Assembly (NCBI GenBank): GCA_945881845.1
Contig: CAMCVN010000004.1
Span: 1 to 64,000 of the forward strand
Direction of reading: 5' to 3'
DNA from: Bifidobacterium breve
Lineage (GTDB): Bacteria > Actinomycetota > Thermoleophilia > Solirubrobacterales > Solirubrobacteraceae
Length of the DNA: 64,000 nucleotides
Part shown: piece by piece, positions 12,106 through 21,552 of the stretch
How the letters are laid out: each line of letters opens with the position of its first letter
How positions within the stretch are numbered: the stretch's first letter is position 1
Program-made: the position numbers and the translations under genes
Notes under the pieces: generated by a model
The model's database searches: none
Seen by the model: only the letters and a program-made list of their open reading frames with translations
What the model was told of the DNA's origin: nothing

Positions 12106-13090
12106 ACTGCTCTCAGGCGCGGCGCTCGGGCTCTGCCTGATCGGCGCGGCGGTGCTCGCGCTGACGGGCCTGACAGGGGTCACCTACAGCGCATTCACAT
12201 CGAGCACGAATGACTCCGGCAACCTCGTTTCGGCTGCGCCCGATTTCAGCGCACCGTTGATAACGGCAAGCGTTATCGGCAAGAGCAGCGGCAGGGCGAC
12301 AGGCGCGATCAAGCCAGGCGCAACCTACTACGCCTATGCGAACCTGACCGAAGACGGCAACCCGTCGAGCGGTGTCGCAGCGGTCACTTCGGACCACAGC
12401 GCGTTTGACAGCGGGATAGCGGCAGCTCCATTGACCGCTGGCAGCTACACGGCGGGTGGAGTTAGCTACGGCTACCGCAGCGCACTACTGACTGCCGACA
12501 CTCCGAAGGCCGATGGAACCTACGCATATAGCTTCGCGACCAGCGACATAGCTGCCAACACGCGCGCGCAGACAGGCTTCAGCGTCAAGATTGACGGCAC
12601 GGCCCCGAGCGCCAGTGACATTCAGACCACGAATGGCGGCGCGATTGCCGGCCGGCCGGAAGCCAACGACACGATTGTCTACAGCTTCAGCGAAGCCGTC
12701 GACCCAGAGTCAATCCTCGCTGGCTGGAGCGGCGGCGCGACCGATGTCGTCGTTCGGATCGACAACGACGCCGCGGCGGGAAGCAACGACCGAGTGACCG
12801 TCTACAACGCCGCCAACAGCGCACTGCTGCCGTTTTCGTCGGTCAACCTCAGCCGTAACAATTACGTCTCAACGAACCGCACCTTCGGCCGCACCGGGAC
12901 GAAATCAACGATGACGATGAGCGGCGCAACGATCACGGTCAGGCTCGGAACGCAGAGCGGCAACGCGACAACCGCTTCAGCGGGGGCAGCGATGATCTGG
13001 TCACCTGCCGCCGGCCCGACCGACATTGCTGGCAACGCAATCTCACTGACCGCGCGTAGCGAGACGAGCGGCTCCGACCGGGAGTTCTAA
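12092..13090 (+). CDS. SipW-cognate-signal secreted protein
   Basis: N-terminus TGVTYSAFTSSTNDSGNLVSA; Ig-like/beta-rich composition; 14-bp overlap with sipW. Confidence 0.7.
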   Translation: MKRRELLSGAALGLCLIGAAVLALTGLTGVTYSAFTSSTNDSGNLVSAAPDFSAPLITASVIGKSSGRATGAIKPGATYYAYANLTEDGNPSSGVAAVTSDHSAFDSGIAAAPLTAGSYTAGGVSYGYRSALLTADTPKADGTYAYSFATSDIAANTRAQTGFSVKIDGTAPSASDIQTTNGGAIAGRPEANDTIVYSFSEAVDPESILAGWSGGATDVVVRIDNDAAAGSNDRVTVYNAANSALLPFSSVNLSRNNYVSTNRTFGRTGTKSTMTMSGATITVRLGTQSGNATTASAGAAMIWSPAAGPTDIAGNAISLTARSETSGSDREF

Positions 13091-14352
13091 CGCACCAGAC
13101 GAACCGGTGGCTCACCGCTGCCGGAGGTGACGCCCGCGCCGCGCGCGATCGCGACGATCCGCGCTACGTAAGCCTGCGTTTCGGCGATCGGCGGCACGCA
13201 CCAGCAGGCAGCAACGCGGCCGGGGCCAGCGTTGTACGCGGCGAGCGCCAGTGGCACGGAGGCAAAGCGGCGCAGCAGGTCGTGCATCATATGAGCCTGT
13301 GCGTTGATCGCGGCAACCGCGTCGAACGGGTCGCTGAGGCCGTAGCTGCGCGCCGTCCCCGGCATGAACTGCGCGATCCCCTGCGCGCCGGCGGTGGAGA
13401 CGGAGCGCGGATCAAAGCCCGACTCTTGCTGAAGCTGCGCCGCCAGCAGCGCCGCGCCGACCGACCAGCCCGAAGCGGCGCGGCGCAGCGGCTCGCGGTA
13501 GGCGACCGGCACGAAGTTCGGGACAGCGCTGGCCGCGCCAGCGCCGGGAGGAGCGAACCCGACCGAGGCGCTGCCTGGGTTCGAGATCAGGCCGTAATGC
13601 CAAGCCTCCCAAGAATACCTCTGCACGAATCCAAAGCGCTTGGCGTTCGCCGCTAGCCAGCCATAGGCAGCGGGCGGGCCTAGATCGAGCTCGGTTCCGA
13701 GCCGGTGCAGCGACTGACCCGGAGGAGCGACCCACTTCGGATCGGGGTGAGCGGCGAAGAGCCGGGCCTGTTCGGCATTGGAGCGGTAGCCGCTGGTAAC
13801 CGTCAAGCCGATGCCGCTTCGCCGCGCCGCGGCGGCCATCCGGTCAAAGGCCAGCGCCGTATCTGGCCGCATCGGCTTGCCTTGGCGATAGGCGTACGGG
13901 CCGGGGTATTCGCCATCTCCGATCGGAACAGCGAACGCCGCTAGCTGCGCCTCGGCGGTCACCGGGCCGGAAACGAGGCCGCCGCCGGGAACGCGAATCG
14001 GGTCACTGACGGTAACGACAACGCGGTCCGGCAGCGGCCCCGACGCGAAGCGCACCGCGACGCGGCGCGCGCCGTTGCGGCCCGCCGTCCGCTGCGCGAC
14101 CGAGCGAGCCAGCGCGAGGTAGGCACTGGCGCTGAGATGACGGCCAGAGCCCGGTGGCTCGAGCGCGCGCGGAAAGGCGTCAACCAGCGCCCGCGCGCCG
14201 GCCAGCGCGGCCAGATCGGCGGCGCGCTGATGGTCGGCATGGGCGCCAAGCCCGCGCGCCAACATCCCCAGCCCGCCGGCGCCAACGAGCAGCGCTGCGG
14301 TAGCTCCGACGACGAGAATCAGCGCCTGCCCATCCTCCTCCCCTGCTCTCAC
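13087..14352 (-). CDS. TadG/Rv3654c-like N-terminus fused to VanY/M15 peptidase and SLT lytic transglycosylase
   Basis: N-term DGQALILVVGATAALLVGAGGLGML...DLAALAGA; SGYRSNAEQARLF...SLHRLGTELDLG...WEAWHYGL; QQESGFDPRSVSTAGAQGIAQFMPGTARSYG. Confidence 0.88.
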   Translation of the reverse strand: MRAGEEDGQALILVVGATAALLVGAGGLGMLARGLGAHADHQRAADLAALAGARALVDAFPRALEPPGSGRHLSASAYLALARSVAQRTAGRNGARRVAVRFASGPLPDRVVVTVSDPIRVPGGGLVSGPVTAEAQLAAFAVPIGDGEYPGPYAYRQGKPMRPDTALAFDRMAAAARRSGIGLTVTSGYRSNAEQARLFAAHPDPKWVAPPGQSLHRLGTELDLGPPAAYGWLAANAKRFGFVQRYSWEAWHYGLISNPGSASVGFAPPGAGAASAVPNFVPVAYREPLRRAASGWSVGAALLAAQLQQESGFDPRSVSTAGAQGIAQFMPGTARSYGLSDPFDAVAAINAQAHMMHDLLRRFASVPLALAAYNAGPGRVAACWCVPPIAETQAYVARIVAIARGAGVTSGSGEPPVRLVR

Positions 14353-15197
14353 GCGGGCGGCCCGGCGTTTGCGCGGGCCTCAACGCTGAGCAGCCGCGCA
14401 AGTCCGGGCAGCAAACTCGGTGGACTGATTGCCACACGCAGCTCACGGCCGCGGCGCGTAACGCGAAGCTGAGCGTGCGACCAGCCGGGCAGGGCGCGCC
14501 GGGCAGCGGCCTGCGGATCGCGGCTCTGCAGCAGAGCCGTTGCACCGGCGCCGGCTGCATCGCCCGCAAGCTCGCGGCAAAGCCCCGCTGCCAATAACTG
14601 AGCGGCGGCCAGCGTGACGGCCAGAAGAATTGGGATCGCCGCGACAAGCTCGACCGAGGCCTGCCCTTCACTGCGCGCCAGCCAACCCCAGCTAAGGCCC
14701 GCCCCGCAGATGCGCGCCGATGCCGAGCCCGGAGGATCAAGCAGCTCAGCGTCGGCGCCGAGCTGCGCCAGCTCCGTGATCGCAAGCTGGTCTACGCGGT
14801 CATCGCTCGAACGAGCAAGCACAACCCGTCTGGCGACGCTAATCAGCGCATCGAGTTCAGCCTCGCGCGGCCGCAGCGCTACGACGACGACCGGAATCCG
14901 AGCAGCAGCGATCAGCCGCTCCGCGGCAGCGACAGCGTCATCCCCGTCGCACTCCGTCATCACGAGCCGCCCGCGCGCGCTGGCGACCACACCCTGCTCG
15001 GCAAGTTGCTCGCAGTAACGGGCGGCGGCGGCCAACGGCGGAGCGGCCCAGCGCCGACGTGGCCGGGTCGGGCCGAGCAGCGTAATTACCAGCGCCGCAT
15101 TCTCTGAGCAGTCGCGCGCGAGCGCGACGGCCTCGGTCGGGGCGAGCATCTCAACCTCGTCCTCCCCGCCGAGCACGACGAGCGCCGCCTCCAGCAT
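14349..15197 (-). CDS. TadE-like pilin domain with unusual ~180 aa N-terminal domain
   Basis: SEGQASVELVAAIPILLAVTLAAAQLL is TadE-like; preceded by a soluble-looking domain. Confidence 0.65.
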   Translation of the reverse strand: MLEAALVVLGGEDEVEMLAPTEAVALARDCSENAALVITLLGPTRPRRRWAAPPLAAAARYCEQLAEQGVVASARGRLVMTECDGDDAVAAAERLIAAARIPVVVVALRPREAELDALISVARRVVLARSSDDRVDQLAITELAQLGADAELLDPPGSASARICGAGLSWGWLARSEGQASVELVAAIPILLAVTLAAAQLLAAGLCRELAGDAAGAGATALLQSRDPQAAARRALPGWSHAQLRVTRRGRELRVAISPPSLLPGLARLLSVEARANAGPPA

Positions 15198-15541
15198 CAG
15201 TTTCCTTCCGATTGCTCGCCGACTCGGGCCGTCGCACTGCCGAGCCGCAGTCCGCCGACAACGGCCGGGACGGCGAGGCGCACGGTCAGCCCACCGCCAG
15301 CGCGACGAGCGAGAACGAGCCGCCCACGAGCGCCGCGTGGCAATGCGCGCCGCGCCGCGCGGCCAGGGTCAGTACCAACGATCTGGGCTCGCGCTGCGGC
15401 CCGCGCCGCGATCCCCGCGAGCCACCACGATTGCCCGACGACGACGGCCTGCCAGGATCCAACTACTAGCGCTGCTATCAGCGGTAGTAGTGCCACCAAT
15501 TCGACGGTTGTTTGACCGCTCGTGTCGCGCAGATCAGCCAC
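15197..15541 (-). CDS. TadE-like protein
   Basis: SGQTTVELVALLPLIAALVVGSWQAVVVG. Confidence 0.75.
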   Translation of the reverse strand: MADLRDTSGQTTVELVALLPLIAALVVGSWQAVVVGQSWWLAGIAARAAARAQIVGTDPGRAARRALPRGARGRLVLARRAGGGLTVRLAVPAVVGGLRLGSATARVGEQSEGN

Positions 15542-15580
15542 ACCGCGATCGTTACTAGCGCCACGTCACGCCGCTACTAC

Positions 15581-15608
15581 GGCAGCGTTACGGCGCCGCA
15601 ACGCTGCC
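15581..15608. other. Inverted repeat GGCAGCGTT-N10-AACGCTGCC
   Basis: Perfect 9-bp arms; loop contains the palindrome cggcgccg; intergenic. Confidence 0.75.
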
Positions 15609-15641
15609 CCGCGCAACCCCGCGCCGCAACGGCGCGTCGCG

Positions 15642-15995
15642 CTAAGCGATCGCGCGGTAGCGCTGCCAGACGACGAATAGCGCCGCCCCGCAGGCGCCCA
15701 GCAGCAGCAGCGCAGTCAAGACACCTCCCGGCCCGGCAAGCAGCCGCGACCAAGCAGCGAAGGTCAGGACGAGCGCGCCGACCGCGCCCAACCCAAGCGC
15801 GCGAAAGCCAGCCGGCAGCCGCTCGAAGTCTGAGCCATAACGGCGGTAGGCGAACGAGAAGCCGAGCGCGAAGACCAGGATGAAAGCCAGTGACAGGGCC
15901 CGCGCAGCAACGGCGCCAACCTCACTGCCGGCCGGCAGGAAGGCCAACGCAGCGGCAGCGAGCAAGATGATCCCAACGTTGACCGTGTTGCGCAT
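15642..15995 (-). CDS. Small integral membrane protein, unknown function
   Basis: Multiple TM-like segments; ATG start 6 nt after TAGGAT. Confidence 0.6.
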   Translation of the reverse strand: MRNTVNVGIILLAAAALAFLPAGSEVGAVAARALSLAFILVFALGFSFAYRRYGSDFERLPAGFRALGLGAVGALVLTFAAWSRLLAGPGGVLTALLLLGACGAALFVVWQRYRAIA

Positions 15996-16053
15996 CAAGC
16001 AATCCTACGCGGAGCCAAGCGGCACCGGCGCGTCAGGCAGAAGAACTATTGAT

Positions 16054-16893
16054 TCAGGCTTCGAGCGCAGCGGCTTCGTTGGCCGGCTCGGCGACGAAGT
16101 CAGCTGGCGGAGCGTCCGGCACGATGTCGGCGCCCTCGCGCAGCTCCGCGGCAAAGCGGTAGCCGACGCCGAAGTGGGTGTGGATGTAGCTCCAGTTCGG
16201 CGAAGCTGCTTCAAGCTTGTGGCGGAGCTTGCGGACGAAGACGTCAACCGAGCGGTCGCCGCGAACCATCGCGTAGCCCCAGACGCGCTGGTAAATGTCT
16301 TCCCGCTCGAGCACGCGGCCGTCAGCATTGGCAAGCAGCTCAATCAGCTCAAACTCGCGCCGTGTCAGTGCGACCGAGCGGCCTTCAACGAAGGCCTGGA
16401 AGTGATCGTTGCGAATTACCAGCTCGCCGGCCTCAACCGGGCCGGCGCTGCGGCGCTCATCAACTTCGCGGCGGCGACGGACGACAGCCTCAACGCGAGC
16501 AATCAGCTCTTCCGGGTGACAAGGCTTGGTCAGCCAGTCGTCGGCTCCAAGTCGCAGACCGCGGACGCGCTGAGCGACGCTTGAGCGGCCGGTGCAGACG
16601 ACAACGCCAAGGCCAGGCATCGCTTCGCAGAGCCGCTCGAGATACTCCCAAGCCTGCGGCCCGAGGATCGCAAGGTCGATCACGATCGCACTGAGACGCA
16701 TTGCGACAACCTCGTCAACCGGCGCCGGGCCAGCCAGCGTGCGGTGTTCCCAGCCGAGACGATCGAGACGCTTATCAAGCACCTGAAGGAAGCCGGAGTC
16801 GTTGTCAATTACAGCGATCCGTAGAGCTAGTGAAGCGGCTCCCTGCGAATCGGTTTCGGGCCGGGCGTTCGGAAGCTCGTTCATGTGGAGCAA
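16054..16893 (-). CDS. Response regulator, OmpR/PhoB family (start may be ATG at 16884)
   Basis: Receiver (AVIDND, VIDLAI, VCTG, LTKP) plus winged helix (RGDRSVDVFVRKLRHKLE...GVGYRF); downstream of phoU. Confidence 0.9.
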   Translation of the reverse strand: MLHMNELPNARPETDSQGAASLALRIAVIDNDSGFLQVLDKRLDRLGWEHRTLAGPAPVDEVVAMRLSAIVIDLAILGPQAWEYLERLCEAMPGLGVVVCTGRSSVAQRVRGLRLGADDWLTKPCHPEELIARVEAVVRRRREVDERRSAGPVEAGELVIRNDHFQAFVEGRSVALTRREFELIELLANADGRVLEREDIYQRVWGYAMVRGDRSVDVFVRKLRHKLEAASPNWSYIHTHFGVGYRFAAELREGADIVPDAPPADFVAEPANEAAALEA

Positions 16894-16956
16894 AGGTTAG
16901 GGACTCGTAGCGGCGGAAGCGAGCGTATTTGATCCTCGATCACCGAATGTTCACAG

Positions 16957-17631
16957 CTATTCGGAGGGAAATTCCTTGAAAAGCCCGGTTTCAACGAAGA
17001 CAACCTGTTCGCCTACTCCCACCGCATTATCGCCAATACGCTCAATTGCCCGCGCCATCAGCGTCATAGTCATCGCCCATTCGCGGCGATCAATCTCATC
17101 GCCGACATTGACCGCGAGCCTGAAGACCTCAATATTGAGCCGGTTAACTTCGCGATCCTGCCGGGAAAGGTCGTTCGCAAGCTCGACGTCGCGCCCGCGG
17201 AATGCGAGCCGTGCCTCCTGCACCTCGGCCCGCGCGGCAGTACCCATCCGCAGCACACGGTCAAGCAGCTCCGGCACGATCGGCGGCTCGCTGCCGACGA
17301 TCGGGATCAGCTTCGCGATGTTGACGCACTGATCGCCCATCCTCTCGGCGTGCTTGATCAGGTGAAGCAGCGCGGCGACCAAGCGCAGGTCACTGGCGAC
17401 CGGCGCCTGCAGCGCCAGCAGCGACAGGATCCCCTGATGGACTTCGAGGTAGCGGCCGTCAATTCGGTCATCGTCGGCGATCACGAAAGTCGCCAGTTCG
17501 ATGTCTTGATTCTCGACCGCTTCCATCACGCGGTCGATCTGCTCAACGACGAGGTCGAGTGCTCCGAGCGCCTGCTCTTCGAGCAGAGCTAACTGATCGT
17601 GGAACTGCGGCCGGGCACTCTGCCGCTCCAC
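16957..17631 (-). CDS. phoU: Phosphate transport system regulator PhoU
   Basis: PhoU repeats; position after pstB; GTG start at 17631. Confidence 0.93.
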   Translation of the reverse strand: MERQSARPQFHDQLALLEEQALGALDLVVEQIDRVMEAVENQDIELATFVIADDDRIDGRYLEVHQGILSLLALQAPVASDLRLVAALLHLIKHAERMGDQCVNIAKLIPIVGSEPPIVPELLDRVLRMGTAARAEVQEARLAFRGRDVELANDLSRQDREVNRLNIEVFRLAVNVGDEIDRREWAMTMTLMARAIERIGDNAVGVGEQVVFVETGLFKEFPSE

Positions 17632-17635
17632 TGGA

Positions 17636-18604
17636 TCAGCCGAACTTCCCGGAGACGTACTCCTCCGTGCGAATGTCGTGCGGGTTGGTGAAGATTCGGT
17701 CGGTCGGGCCGTACTCGACGAGGCGGCCGATCCGCGCCTCCTCCGAAGAGCCCATGTCAACGATGAAGAAGGCCGTGCGGTCAGAGACGCGCGCGGCCTG
17801 CTGCATGTTGTGCGTGACGATCACGATTGAGACCGTCTCTTTCAGCTCGTGCATCAAGTCTTCGATCCGCCCGGTTGAGATTGGGTCGAGCGCCGAGCAC
17901 GGTTCGTCCATCAGCAGAACATCCGGGTTGGTCGCCAGCGCGCGGGCGATGCAGAGCCGCTGCTGCTGACCGCCGGACATTCCGAAGGCATTGTCTTTGA
18001 GCCGGTCCTTGACGTCATCCCAGAGCGAGGCGCGGCGCAGAGCCTCTTCGACGATCTGATCCATCGAGCCCTTCATCCCCAGCACCTTGGGGCCAAACGC
18101 GATGTTGTCGTAGATCGACTTCGGGAATGGGTTCGGCTTCTGGAAGACCATGCCGATCCGCTTGCGGACCTGGACCGAATCGATGTCGCTGCCGTAAAGA
18201 TCAACTCCGTGATAACGGACCGTCCCTTCGACGTGAGCCCCTGGAATCAGGTCGTTCATCCGGTTGAAGCAGCGAATGATCGTTGACTTGCCGCAGCCGG
18301 AAGGCCCGATGAATGCGGTTATCTGCTTCTCGGGAACGCGCAGCGAAACATCAAGCACGGCTGGCGCGGTGCCGTAGCTGACGGAGAGCTTCTCGGTGAT
18401 GAAGACGGGGTTGTCGATTGCGTCATCGATCACGTCGGCGTGGGCAACCACCGGTACCGGCGCGTGCGGCTGCCCTGCCGGCACAGCCGGAACCTCGCCG
18501 GGGACGGCTGGAAGACCCGGCTCGTCGCGCGGTTCTGAGGATGAGGAATCTGAATCGCTCACTTCGCGAAGGGTACTGGCCGGGGTTAGCTCGTCGTCTG
18601 ACAC
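17636..18604 (-). CDS. pstB: Phosphate ABC transporter ATP-binding protein
   Basis: [39 protein letters not shown] start after the pstA stop. Confidence 0.95.
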   Translation of the reverse strand: MSDDELTPASTLREVSDSDSSSSEPRDEPGLPAVPGEVPAVPAGQPHAPVPVVAHADVIDDAIDNPVFITEKLSVSYGTAPAVLDVSLRVPEKQITAFIGPSGCGKSTIIRCFNRMNDLIPGAHVEGTVRYHGVDLYGSDIDSVQVRKRIGMVFQKPNPFPKSIYDNIAFGPKVLGMKGSMDQIVEEALRRASLWDDVKDRLKDNAFGMSGGQQQRLCIARALATNPDVLLMDEPCSALDPISTGRIEDLMHELKETVSIVIVTHNMQQAARVSDRTAFFIVDMGSSEEARIGRLVEYGPTDRIFTNPHDIRTEEYVSGKFG

Positions 18605-18606
18605 TT

Positions 18607-19509
18607 CTACCACCTCTGTTGGTATCGATTGCGCAGCCTGATCGCGACAGCATTGAGAATTACGAGAATTACCAGCAGCACAATGATCGCCGCCGCCGCC
18701 AGCATGCGGAACTCGTCGTTCGGCTGCGAGATCCAAGAGAAGATCTGCAACGGCAGAGCGGTGAACGGCGAGTCGAGCCCGGTCGGATTGAATGCGACGA
18801 AGGTCGCGGCGCCGACGAGGATTAGCGGCGCCGTCTCGCCGATAGCGCGCGAGATCGAGAGGATCACGCCGGTAGCGATGCCGGGGATTGAGGCCGGAAG
18901 GATCTGCCGCCAGATCGCCTGCCAGCGCGTCGCGCCGAGTGCCAACGCGCCCTCCTTGATCGACGGCGGCACGGCGCGCAGCGCCTCACGGCCGGTGATG
19001 ATTACGACCGGCAATACAACCAGCGCCAGCGTCAGGCCGCCGGCCAACACGGTGCGACCAAGCGAGAGCGGCCCACGGACGATGTAGGCGAGACCAAGGA
19101 TTCCGTAGACAATCGAAGGCACGGCAGCGAGGTTCTGAATGTTGACCTCGATCGTGCGATTCCACCACCGCGTACCGTCGGCGAACTCCTCGAGATAGAG
19201 CGCACTGGCAACGCCGAGCGGCACGATCACGAACGCCACCACAGCCATCAGCCAGAGCGTGCCGGTGATCGCCGACTCAATCCCCGCCTTGGCTGGGAAG
19301 GCTGACGGGAAGCTGGTCAGGAATGAGATGCTGAGCTGCGGAATGCCATCGATCGCGGTGTCGATCAGCAGCACCGCGAGCACGATCAGAGCGATGCTGG
19401 TGAGCACCCCCAGCAGCAGAATGAAGCTTCTGTCGCGCAGCGTGCGTGCGGCCGGCGGAACGCCAAGTACCTCGCTGGATGGGCGCGCACTGGCCTCGGC
19501 GCTGGTCAT
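18607..19509 (-). CDS. pstA: Phosphate ABC transporter permease PstA
   Basis: Pst permease motifs, operon position. Confidence 0.95.
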   Translation of the reverse strand: MTSAEASARPSSEVLGVPPAARTLRDRSFILLLGVLTSIALIVLAVLLIDTAIDGIPQLSISFLTSFPSAFPAKAGIESAITGTLWLMAVVAFVIVPLGVASALYLEEFADGTRWWNRTIEVNIQNLAAVPSIVYGILGLAYIVRGPLSLGRTVLAGGLTLALVVLPVVIITGREALRAVPPSIKEGALALGATRWQAIWRQILPASIPGIATGVILSISRAIGETAPLILVGAATFVAFNPTGLDSPFTALPLQIFSWISQPNDEFRMLAAAAIIVLLVILVILNAVAIRLRNRYQQRW

Positions 19510-20462
19510 TCGTAAACCTGCCGGTAGCGACGGACAAAGCGAATCGAGATCATGTTCAGGATCAGCGTCATCAGGAAGAGCGCGAAGCCGACCGCGAAGA
19601 TCGCCTTGTACCCGGTTGAGCCTGTCGGCACGTCGCCTTTGCCGGTCGCGCCGATGAAGGCCGTCATCGTCTCCATCGGGTTGCGCGGATCGAGCGAAGT
19701 CGTCGGTACTTGGCCGGCCGCAATCAGCACGACCATCGTCTCACCGACAGCGCGCGAGGCGCCGAGTACGACTCCCGCCGTGATCCCCGAAAGCGCTGCG
19801 GGAACAACCACCCGCACCGTCACCTGGCGGCGACTTGCGCCGAGGCCATAGGCGCCTTCGCGCAGGCTCTGCGGCACGGCCGACATTGCGTCCTCGGCGA
19901 CCGACGCGACCGTTGGCACGATCAGCACGCCGACGATGATGCCCCCAGCGAGGCCGTTGAAAACCGAAACGTCCATTCCCAAGAACCCTTGGAGAACCGA
20001 TGGGGTGAAGAAGGTAAGCGCGAAGTAGCCGAAGACAACGGTCGGCACTCCGGCAAGCAGCTCAAGCGTTGGCTTTACTGCCTTGCGGACCCGCGGGCTC
20101 GCGTACTCACTGAGGAATGCTGCCGTACCGATGCCAAGCGGGATTGCCACGATCAGCGCAATTCCACTGATTATCAGAGTTCCTTGGACTAGCGGACGGA
20201 TTCCAAACTGCGGGTCAGAGAAGAGCGGCGTCCACTGCCCATCGGTGAGGAAGCCGCTGGCAGTGACCGCATCGTCGGCGAAGAAGGCCAGCGTCTCGCC
20301 GGTCAGCGAGACGACGATCCCAACAGTGATCACAACCGATGTAGCCGCCGCGCAGAAGAGCGCGAAGGCGATCGCCTTTTCGCCAATACGGCGGCGCGCT
20401 GGGCCGAATACCGATTCGGCAGTCGGCCCAGCTACACCACTCGCGATCGAAGGGGTCGCCAC
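19506..20462 (-). CDS. pstC: Phosphate ABC transporter permease PstC
   Basis: Pst permease motifs (SLREGAYGLGASRRQV), operon position. Confidence 0.95.
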   Translation of the reverse strand: MATPSIASGVAGPTAESVFGPARRRIGEKAIAFALFCAAATSVVITVGIVVSLTGETLAFFADDAVTASGFLTDGQWTPLFSDPQFGIRPLVQGTLIISGIALIVAIPLGIGTAAFLSEYASPRVRKAVKPTLELLAGVPTVVFGYFALTFFTPSVLQGFLGMDVSVFNGLAGGIIVGVLIVPTVASVAEDAMSAVPQSLREGAYGLGASRRQVTVRVVVPAALSGITAGVVLGASRAVGETMVVLIAAGQVPTTSLDPRNPMETMTAFIGATGKGDVPTGSTGYKAIFAVGFALFLMTLILNMISIRFVRRYRQVYE

Positions 20463-20474
20463 AGGTGCGACGCC

Positions 20475-21419
20475 TTAGCTGCCTTCGGCCTTCGACAACG
20501 CGGCCTTGGCCTCCGTCAACTGAGCGGCCGTGAGCGGCACGATCTGCGCCGTCTTCGCGGACTCGTCAGCGTTAGCGACGACGTAGTCGATGAACGCCTT
20601 GACCTGCGGCTTGTCGGCCAGTGACGCTGTGTTGACGTACATGTAGAGCATCCGTGAGAGCGGCTTGTAAGTGCCATTCTGGATCGTCTCAACCGATGGC
20701 TTGATGCAACCATCGCCGCCGTCTACGCCAACTAGGTTCAGCTTGTCGGCATTGGTCTCGTAGTACGAGAAACCGAAGTAGCCGAGCGCGGTCTTGTCGC
20801 CCTCAACACCCTGAACAAGAACGTTGTCGTCCTCAGATGGCTGGTAGTCGGTCCGCGTGTTGCCCTTCTCGCCGTTGATCTCCTCGGTGAAGAAGTCGAA
20901 CGTGCCGGAATCGGTTCCTGGGCCGTAGAGCGAAACCTTGCCGGCCGGCGTGCCGCTGCCGAGCTGGCTGTAGTTGCTGACGGTTGAGCCCTTCTTCCAG
21001 AGCTGATTTAGCTGATCGGTCGTCAGGCAGGCGATCTTCAGATCCGGGTTTGTGACGATCGCGATGCCATCATTGGCAACCGCGATCTGGGCGTACTCAA
21101 CGTTGTTCTTCTTGCAGATCGGGACCTCATCAGCGTCATCGATCGGCCGTGAAGCGTCAGCGATGTCAATCTCTCCAGCACAGAACTTTTCGAAGCCGCC
21201 GCCAGTGCCGGACTCACCGACCGTGATCTTGACGTCCGGGTTTTCACCCTGGAAGCCCTCGGCCGCAGCCTGAGCGAATGGGAAGACGGTGCTTGAGCCG
21301 TCAACGGCTACAGCACCAGAGACGGAGCTAGTGCTGCCGCTGTCGCTACTACTGCCGCAGGCCGCGACTGAAAGAGCGAGCGCGCCAGCTAGAACGGTGA
21401 TGATCAATCGTTTCTGCAT
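20475..21419 (-). CDS. pstS: Phosphate ABC transporter substrate-binding lipoprotein
   Basis: Lipobox LSVAACG; VDGSSTVFPF, GESGTGGGF, YGPGTDSGTFDFF ligand motifs. Confidence 0.95.
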   Translation of the reverse strand: MQKRLIITVLAGALALSVAACGSSSDSGSTSSVSGAVAVDGSSTVFPFAQAAAEGFQGENPDVKITVGESGTGGGFEKFCAGEIDIADASRPIDDADEVPICKKNNVEYAQIAVANDGIAIVTNPDLKIACLTTDQLNQLWKKGSTVSNYSQLGSGTPAGKVSLYGPGTDSGTFDFFTEEINGEKGNTRTDYQPSEDDNVLVQGVEGDKTALGYFGFSYYETNADKLNLVGVDGGDGCIKPSVETIQNGTYKPLSRMLYMYVNTASLADKPQVKAFIDYVVANADESAKTAQIVPLTAAQLTEAKAALSKAEGS

Positions 21420-21452
21420 AGGAGAATTGAGCCTCTCTAATCGGGTTCATTA

Positions 21453-21506
21453 ATTGTACGGGACACTGGCACGTCGGCCGCCCGAGGTTATGAACGTGCT
21501 GTTAAC
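21453..21506 (-). promoter_or_regulatory. Putative pstS promoter: -10 TACAAT with upstream PHO-box-like 11-bp repeat
   Basis: Minus strand GTTAACAGCAC/GTTCATAACCT (21485-21506), then TACAAT (21453-21458). Confidence 0.6.
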
Positions 21507-21552
21507 TGCAACAACGAGATCTTGCGCTGGCGATCAGCCAGCGATTTGCTTG

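Noticed and set aside
17632-17760. N-terminal extension of the phoU ORF in the ORF track
   Set aside because: Extension is the out-of-frame 3' end of pstB; GTG 17631 gives a standard PhoU length
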